A stretch of 5,647 nucleotides of DNA from JBFKAV01 sp041621405 (lineage in GTDB: Bacteria > Pseudomonadota > Alphaproteobacteria > Rhodobacterales > Rhodobacteraceae), in contig JBFKAV010000191.1 in NCBI GenBank assembly GCA_041621405.1, positions 1 through 5,647 on the forward strand. The letters run 5' to 3'. The position numbers and the translations under genes were made by a program. Position 1 is the stretch's first letter. Each line of letters opens with the position of its first letter. The notes below the pieces were generated by a model that worked only from the letters and a program-made list of their open reading frames with translations, did no database searches and was not told where the DNA came from. Shown piece after piece: positions 1-3,742 of this stretch.

Positions 1-150
1 TCGATCCAGCGCGCGGCAGAGGCAGCCGGCACGGTAGATGGCAACCGCATCTGCCGCAGAGAGTGGCCCCTTCGGCGCAGCACCGGACGGCAGGTCGCCG
101 GCGGCGACCCTTGTCAGGAAAGACTCGTGAACGATATCGGCGCGATCCAT
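1..150 (-). CDS. N-terminal fragment of a probable thiamine-diphosphate E1 (2-oxoacid dehydrogenase-like) protein, cut by window edge
   Basis: An open frame of exactly 50 codons runs from an ATG at 150 to the window edge with no stop. The start is chosen because GGAAAG (minus strand, 162-157) sits six bases ahead of it. The visible protein begins MDRADIVHESFLTRVAAGDL and ends with an amphipathic stretch, AIYRAGCLCRALDR. That stretch resembles the first helix of E1 alpha-type subunits (the 'LYRxMxLxRxxDE' region before the 'GQE/GHE' cofactor-domain motif). By recall it is closest to the fused alpha/beta E1 proteins of Proteobacteria and Actinobacteria. No thiamine-diphosphate motif (GDG...N) falls inside the fragment, so the family call rests on weak similarity. 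If right, the enzyme would decarboxylate a 2-oxoacid and transfer the acyl group to an E2 lipoyl domain. It follows gcdH by 105 bases, separated by a hairpin, so it may be transcribed separately. That this is a real coding start is fairly sure; the function is tentative. Confidence 0.5.
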   Translation of the reverse strand, partial: MDRADIVHESFLTRVAAGDLPSGAAPKGPLSAADAVAIYRAGCLCRALDR

Positions 151-156
151 GGTCGT

Positions 157-162
157 CTTTCC
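157..162 (-). promoter_or_regulatory. Ribosome binding site of the E1-like gene
   Basis: GGAAAG on the minus strand lies six bases before the ATG at 150. It supports this start for the truncated gene and is the main reason for calling a gene at the left edge. It is also one of three copies of CGGAAA (plus-strand TTTCCG) in this leader. Confidence 0.6.
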
Positions 163-177
163 GTTACAAGCTTCTTC

Positions 178-195
178 TGTTTCCGAATGTTTCCG
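178..195. repeat. Tandem 8-bp direct repeat TGTTTCCG, 10-bp period
   Basis: TGTTTCCG occurs at 178-185 and again at 188-195, identical in all eight bases and separated by two bases, so the copies are one helical turn apart. A third, shorter match, TTTCCG, lies at 158-163 and overlaps the ribosome binding site. The repeat sits between the hairpin 193-233 and the E1-like start at 150, and it overlaps the foot of the hairpin by three bases. Same-face tandem half-sites in a leader can bind a regulator, but a chance repeat cannot be excluded from one sequence. Confidence 0.4.
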
Positions 196-233
196 CCGGA
201 GGCAGCCGGGGTTGGGCCGGGAGCCTCCGGCGG
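193..233 (-). terminator. Strong hairpin after gcdH, putative terminator without a U-tract
   Basis: CCGCCGGAGGC (193-203) and GCCTCCGGCGG (223-233) are perfect 11-base inverted repeats. Inside them, CCGG 206-209 can pair with CCGG 217-220 after a 2x2 internal loop, leaving a 7-base apical loop. The hairpin begins 23 bases beyond the gcdH stop codon, a usual place for a terminator. On the gcdH strand it is followed by GAAACATTC, with no run of U. On the plus strand the stem is followed by TATTTT, but no plus-strand gene leads into it. It is best read as a 3'-end stabilising or weak terminating hairpin for gcdH that could partly insulate the E1-like gene. The pairing is certain; the function is inferred. 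Confidence 0.5.
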
Positions 234-255
234 CGGTATTTTCGAACAGAAGACC

Positions 256-1476
256 TTAGTAGAACGCCTGCAACCCGGTGATCGCGCGGCCGAGGATCAG
301 GGCGTGGACGTCGTGCGTGCCCTCGTAGGTGTTGACGGTCTCGAGGTTCATCGCGTGGCGCATGACCTGGAATTCTTCCTGGATGCCGTTGCCGCCATGC
401 ATGTCGCGGGCCATGCGGGCGATATCGAGCGCCTTGCCGCAATTGTTGCGCTTCACGAGGCTGACCATCTCCGGTGCCGCCTTCGCCTCATCCATCAGCC
501 GCCCGACGCGCAAGCTGGCCTGAAGCCCGAGCGAGATCTCGGTCATCATGTCGGCGAGCTTCTTCTGGAAAAGCTGGGTCTGGGCGATGGGCCTGCCGAA
601 CTGCCTGCGGTCGAGCCCGTATTGCCGCGCGGCGTGCCAGCAGGCCTCGGCCGCGCCCATCGCGCCCCAGGAGATGCCGTAGCGGGCGCGGTTGAGGCAG
701 CCGAAGGGGCCCTTCAGGCCTTCGACATTAGGCAGGAGCGCCTCCTCGCCGACCTCGACATCCTTCATCACGATCTCGCCGGTGATCGAGGCGCGCAGGG
801 AAAGCTTGCCGCCGATCTTCGGCGCCGATAGTCCCTTCATGCCCTTCTCCAGCACGAAGCCCCTGATCTTGCCGCCATGCGCCTCGGACTTCGCCCAGAC
901 TACGAAGACATCAGCGATAGGCGCGTTCGAGATCCACATCTTCGAGCCCGAAAGCACGTAGCCCGAGGCGGTCTTCCTGGCCACGGTCTTCATGCCGCCG
1001 GGGTCGCTCCCGGCGTCGGGCTCGGTCAGGCCGAAGCAGCCGATCCAGTCGCCCGAGGCGAGCTTCGGCAAGTACTTACGACGCTGATCCTCGGTGCCGT
1101 AGGCGTAGATCGGGTACATCACCAGCGAGGACTGCACGCTCATCATCGAGCGGTAGCCGGAATCGACCCGCTCGACCTCGCGGGCGACGAGCCCGTAGGT
1201 CACGTAGGAGGCGCCGAGCCCGCCGTACTCCTCCGGCACCGTCACGCCAAGTAGCCCCATCTCGCCCATCTCGCGGAAGATCGCCGGGTCGGTGTTCTCC
1301 TCGCGGTAGGCTTCCGTGACCCGCGGTGCGAGCTTCTCCTCGGAGTAGGCGCGGGCGGCGTCGCGCAGCATCCGCTCGTCCTCGTTCAGCTGGTCCTCGA
1401 GCCTCAGAGCGTCCTCCCAGTCGAAGCGCGAGAGGTCGGGGGCGTCCTTCGGTTTCAGCTCTGCACCGTCGGCCAT
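256..1476 (-). CDS. gcdH: Glutaryl-CoA dehydrogenase (acyl-CoA dehydrogenase family)
   Basis: This complete 406-residue FAD enzyme has the usual length for bacterial GcdH. It oxidises and decarboxylates glutaryl-CoA to crotonyl-CoA and CO2 in the cytoplasm and passes electrons to electron-transfer flavoprotein. It is the convergence point of lysine, hydroxylysine, tryptophan and glutarate breakdown. The C-terminal NTYEGTHDVHALILGRAITG holds the catalytic base Glu385 (Glu370 of mature human GCDH). DSGYRSMMSVQSS contains Arg109 and Ser113, matching human Arg94 and Ser98, which bind the substrate carboxylate and set glutaryl specificity. Glu102 matches human Glu87. All four fit one constant offset of 15 residues. 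The flavin-side motif CFGLTEPDAGSDPGGM (147-162) and WISNAP (181-186) are typical of the family, as is RRQFGRPIAQTQLFQKKLADM (290-310). The start at 1476 has AAGGGAGA seven bases upstream. The upstream gap holds a promoter-like element and palindromes, so it is probably transcribed independently of the lactate dehydrogenase gene. The call is secure; a generic short-chain acyl-CoA dehydrogenase is unlikely because the Arg/Ser/Glu set is intact. Confidence 0.97.
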   Translation of the reverse strand: MADGAELKPKDAPDLSRFDWEDALRLEDQLNEDERMLRDAARAYSEEKLAPRVTEAYREENTDPAIFREMGEMGLLGVTVPEEYGGLGASYVTYGLVAREVERVDSGYRSMMSVQSSLVMYPIYAYGTEDQRRKYLPKLASGDWIGCFGLTEPDAGSDPGGMKTVARKTASGYVLSGSKMWISNAPIADVFVVWAKSEAHGGKIRGFVLEKGMKGLSAPKIGGKLSLRASITGEIVMKDVEVGEEALLPNVEGLKGPFGCLNRARYGISWGAMGAAEACWHAARQYGLDRRQFGRPIAQTQLFQKKLADMMTEISLGLQASLRVGRLMDEAKAAPEMVSLVKRNNCGKALDIARMARDMHGGNGIQEEFQVMRHAMNLETVNTYEGTHDVHALILGRAITGLQAFY

Positions 1477-1483
1477 TTGCGTG

Positions 1484-1491
1484 TCTCCCTT
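1484..1491 (-). promoter_or_regulatory. Ribosome binding site of gcdH
   Basis: AAGGGAGA on the minus strand lies seven bases before the ATG at 1476. It fixes the start; no competing in-frame start with a comparable site was seen. Confidence 0.75.
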
Positions 1492-1513
1492 GGGCTCGGA
1501 TCTTGTGAGCGAG

Positions 1514-1542
1514 GCAATAGACCGTCACACGGCAAAGGGCAA
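1514..1542 (-). promoter_or_regulatory. Candidate sigma-70-type promoter of gcdH
   Basis: On the minus strand TTGCCC (1542-1537) is followed after exactly 17 bases by TATTGC (1519-1514). These match the -35 (TTGACA) and -10 (TATAAT) consensus at four and three positions, which is modest but has ideal spacing. Transcription would begin near 1507, leaving a leader of about 30 bases that includes the AAGGGAGA site. The palindromic cluster 1543-1567 abuts the -35 element on its upstream side, where an activator would normally bind. Matches of this quality are common by chance, so this is only a candidate. Confidence 0.35.
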
Positions 1543-1567
1543 TCGTTGCGGATGCAACAATTGTCGC
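1543..1567. promoter_or_regulatory. Nested palindromes upstream of gcdH, candidate operator
   Basis: Three pentamers alternate in direction at a strict 9-base step: GTTGC at 1545-1549, GCAAC at 1554-1558 and GTCGC at 1563-1567. The first two form a perfect 5-bp inverted repeat around GGAT. As RNA on the minus strand the stem extends to 7 bp with one G-U pair. The second and third form a 14-base near-palindrome (GCAACAATTGTCGC, one mismatched pair) centred on the perfect 8-mer ACAATTGT (1557-1564). The cluster lies between the lactate dehydrogenase stop and the putative gcdH -35 element. The geometry suits binding of one or two dimers of a transcription factor. It does not match a strict LysR T-N11-A box, because the first palindrome has an even centre. 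A weak terminator role for the upstream gene is an alternative, but there is no U-run. Confidence 0.4.
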
Positions 1568-1573
1568 AGGGGC

Positions 1574-2506
1574 CTAGAGCGGCAACGCGCCGGCGGTGGC
1601 CGTCAGGATCTCGGCGCTGGTGCGCAGCGCGGCGCGTTCCGCGGCGTCGAGATCGGGCATCAGGTCGGCGGCGATGCCGTCGCGGCCGATGACCCGGGGC
1701 AGCGAGAGGGCGACCTCGCGCACGCCTTCCACTTCAGGCGTCAGCATCGAGACCGAGAGCACAGCCTGCTCGTCTCCGGCCACGGCGCGGACGATGCGGG
1801 CGAGGCCTGCGCTGATGCCGTGCCAGGTCGCGCCCTTGCCCTCGATGATCCGGTAGGCGGCGCGGCGCACGCCCTCGTCGATTCGCTCGCGGACCGCCTC
1901 GGTGATCGGCGCACCGATCTGGGCGGCGAAGGCGCGGATCGGCACCGAGCCTGCGCGTGCCTCCGACCAGGCCAGGACCTCGCTGTCGCCGTGCTCGCCC
2001 AGCACGTAGGCATGGACCGAGTGCGGCGAGACGCCGAGGTGGCTGCCCAGCAGAGCGCGGAAGCGGGCGGTGTCGAGGATGGTGCCCGAGCCGATGACCC
2101 GGCCCGCCGGCAGGCCGGAGAGGCGGGTCGCCACGTCGGTCATGATGTCGACCGGGTTGGTGGCGACGAGGAGGAGCGCGTCGGGGGCGGCGCGCATCAC
2201 CTCGGCCACCACCTCGCGGAACACCTCGGCGTTGCGGGCAAGGAGCGCGATCCGGCTCTCGCCCGGCCGCTGCGACACGCCGGCGGCGAGGATCACCAGC
2301 CCGGCGCCCTTCAGATCGGCATAGTCGCCGGCGCGCACCTGGAGCACCAGCGCGAAGGGCGTGGCATGGGAGACGTCCTCGGCCTCGGCGCGGGCGCGGG
2401 CCTCGTCCCGGTCGACCAGCACCACCTCGCTCGCCCCGCCAGAAAGCGCCAGCGCGAAGGCGGCCGCGCCGCCAACCATTCCCGCCCCGACGATGCCGAC
2501 CTTCAT
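1574..2506 (-). CDS. ldh: L-lactate dehydrogenase (NAD-dependent, LDH/MDH superfamily)
   Basis: This complete 310-residue protein is of normal length for bacterial L-LDH. It interconverts pyruvate + NADH and L-lactate + NAD+ in the cytoplasm. The Rossmann start MKVGIVGAGMVGGAAAF carries GxGxxG (7-12), and Asp32 is placed to bind the adenosine ribose. The mobile loop SQRPGESR (78-85) has Gln79 at the specificity position (Gln102 in classic LDH numbering; malate dehydrogenases have Arg there) and Arg85 (Arg109). Further active-site residues are Asn117 in ATNPVD, Asp145 and Arg148 in LDTARFR (Asp168, Arg171), His172 in GEHGDSE (catalytic His195) and Thr227 in KGATWHG (Thr246). Arg150 and His165 sit at the positions of Arg173 and His188, which bind fructose 1,6-bisphosphate in allosteric bacterial LDHs, so activation by that sugar is possible. 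AGGGAGGA lies six bases before the ATG. The gene begins 21 bases after the adaptor gene, so it is probably co-transcribed with the efflux genes. Lactate specificity is well supported, but other 2-hydroxyacids remain possible substrates. Confidence 0.92.
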   Translation of the reverse strand: MKVGIVGAGMVGGAAAFALALSGGASEVVLVDRDEARARAEAEDVSHATPFALVLQVRAGDYADLKGAGLVILAAGVSQRPGESRIALLARNAEVFREVVAEVMRAAPDALLLVATNPVDIMTDVATRLSGLPAGRVIGSGTILDTARFRALLGSHLGVSPHSVHAYVLGEHGDSEVLAWSEARAGSVPIRAFAAQIGAPITEAVRERIDEGVRRAAYRIIEGKGATWHGISAGLARIVRAVAGDEQAVLSVSMLTPEVEGVREVALSLPRVIGRDGIAADLMPDLDAAERAALRTSAEILTATAGALPL

Positions 2507-2512
2507 CCGTCG

Positions 2513-2520
2513 TCCTCCCT
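2513..2520 (-). promoter_or_regulatory. Strong ribosome binding site of the lactate dehydrogenase gene
   Basis: AGGGAGGA on the minus strand, six bases before the ATG at 2506, is a near-perfect Shine-Dalgarno and the strongest in the window. It lies inside the 21-base spacer after the adaptor stop (2528-2530), which leaves no room for a separate promoter in the spacer. Any independent promoter would have to lie within the adaptor coding sequence. Confidence 0.8.
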
Positions 2521-2527
2521 ACCTGCC

Positions 2528-3739
2528 TCAGAAGGCCTCGCGCTCGACCACCGGCGCGCCGTCGGTCAGCGCCTCGTTGGGGTGGGTAATCACCTGCATC
2601 CCCTCGGTCAGGCCGGAAAGGACCTCGGCCCGGGTCGAATTGCGCCGGCCGATCTCGACCGGGACGCGGCGGGCGAGGCCCTCCTCGACGACGAAAACGG
2701 CCCATTCCTCGCCGCGGCGGAACAGTGCCGAGAGCGGGATCTGCAGCGCGTCCTCGGTCTCCCACTCGACGATGCGCAGGAACACCGCGAAGCCGCCGCC
2801 GAGGCCGGGGCGCTGCTCGGGCGGCGAGAGGATGTCGAACACCGCGTCGACCCGCTGCTCCTCGATGCCGAGGGCGGAGACCTTGGTCACCGCCACCGGG
2901 TCGATCGAGCGCAGCCTGGCGACGAGCGGGATCGGGCCGCCCCAGCGTTCGACGAAGGCGCGGGCGCCGATCTTCAGCCGCACCGCGTCGGAGGAAAGGA
3001 GGTCGGCGACGATCTCGAGATCGGCCGGATCGCCGAGCGAGACGAGCCTTGTGCCCATGGCGACCGGGCGCTCGCTGACCTCTTCGACGGCGAGTACGAC
3101 GCCGTCGATCGGCGCGGTGAGCGGGATGCAGCATTCCTCGCCCGGGTTGCCTCCCGGCTCGGGCTCGATCAGCACGGCCGCTGCGCGGTCGCGCGAGCTT
3201 ATCGCCGCCTGCAGTCCCGAACGGGCGGCAGCGAGCGCCGCCTCGTGGGCGGCCAGCGCCTGGGTGGCGTCCTCGAGCCGGCTGACCGAGGCGACGCCGC
3301 GCTCCACCAGGGTCTGGGTGCGCGTGAACTGGCTGCGGGTATAGGCAAGGTCCTCCTCGGCCTGGCGCACCTGGGCCTCGGCCACGGCGATTGCGGCTTC
3401 GGCTTCGCGCAGGGCGGCCTCGGCCTGGAGCCGGCTGCGCGCGTCGAGCAGGGCCGGCGCCCCCGGCTCGACCACGGCGACCACCGTCTCGCCGGCGGCG
3501 ACCGGGTCGCCGACCTCGACCGGCGAGCGGCGGGCGGTGCCGGCGACGGGGGAGGAGACCTCGTAGACCTCGCGAATCTGGGTCTTGCCGTCGGCGTTGA
3601 CGGTGATCTGCATCGCCCCCCGCGTCACGGTGGCCAGGTCGACCGCGATCGGCTCGGTGCGGAAGGTCACGACCATGAGGCCGCCGACGAGGCCCGCGCC
3701 GAGTAGGCCGACGATGACGTTGCGGGGGTTCAGTTTCAT
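2528..3739 (-). CDS. Periplasmic adaptor (membrane fusion protein) of a tripartite ABC efflux system, HlyD/MacA type
   Basis: This complete 403-residue protein should be anchored in the inner membrane, with its body in the periplasm, bridging the permease to an outer-membrane channel. A single N-terminal membrane segment spans residues 8-25 after MKLNPRN, with no lipobox Cys. Domains follow the family order: first half of the lipoyl domain about 58-92 (SSPVAGTARRSPVEVGDPV), alpha-helical hairpin about 96-190 rich in Ala, Glu, Arg and Gln, second lipoyl half 207-236 (LTAPIDGVVLAVEEVSERPV), beta-barrel about 239-325, and a membrane-proximal domain to the C-terminus. At the hairpin tip, Arg140, Leu144 and Ser151 form the R-x3-L-x6-S motif that docks adaptors such as MacA and AcrA on TolC-family channels. 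A vicinal Cys203-Cys204 pair sits just before the second lipoyl half. The start is 3 bases after the permease stop, so translation is probably coupled. The efflux substrate cannot be read from sequence. An RND adaptor is less likely given the FtsX permease neighbour. Confidence 0.9.
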   Translation of the reverse strand: MKLNPRNVIVGLLGAGLVGGLMVVTFRTEPIAVDLATVTRGAMQITVNADGKTQIREVYEVSSPVAGTARRSPVEVGDPVAAGETVVAVVEPGAPALLDARSRLQAEAALREAEAAIAVAEAQVRQAEEDLAYTRSQFTRTQTLVERGVASVSRLEDATQALAAHEAALAAARSGLQAAISSRDRAAAVLIEPEPGGNPGEECCIPLTAPIDGVVLAVEEVSERPVAMGTRLVSLGDPADLEIVADLLSSDAVRLKIGARAFVERWGGPIPLVARLRSIDPVAVTKVSALGIEEQRVDAVFDILSPPEQRPGLGGGFAVFLRIVEWETEDALQIPLSALFRRGEEWAVFVVEEGLARRVPVEIGRRNSTRAEVLSGLTEGMQVITHPNEALTDGAPVVEREAF

Positions 3740-3742
3740 GGC

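Noticed and set aside
127..831. A 234-codon plus-strand frame crossing the gcdH 3' end and the intergenic gap
   Set aside because: Most of it is antisense to well-supported gcdH codons, and it runs through the hairpin with no ribosome binding site or domain similarity.
1543..1560. The GTTGC/GCAAC stem as an intrinsic terminator for the lactate dehydrogenase gene
   Set aside because: The stem is only 5-7 bp and is followed on the minus strand by TTGCCCTTTGCC rather than a U-run; its position against the putative gcdH -35 box suits an operator better.
1734..3134. A 466-codon minus-strand frame overlapping the adaptor and lactate dehydrogenase genes in another reading frame
   Set aside because: The translation is almost entirely Arg, Gly, Pro and Ala, the signature of an out-of-frame reading of GC-rich genes; both real genes are intact.
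1481..3706. A 741-codon open frame on the plus strand, antisense to the lactate dehydrogenase and adaptor genes
   Set aside because: It mirrors genes with strong G/C third-position bias, which removes stops from antisense frames. The product is a low-complexity run rich in Arg, Asp, Gly, His and Ala, with no recognisable domain, and the minus-strand proteins in the same place have full catalytic motifs.
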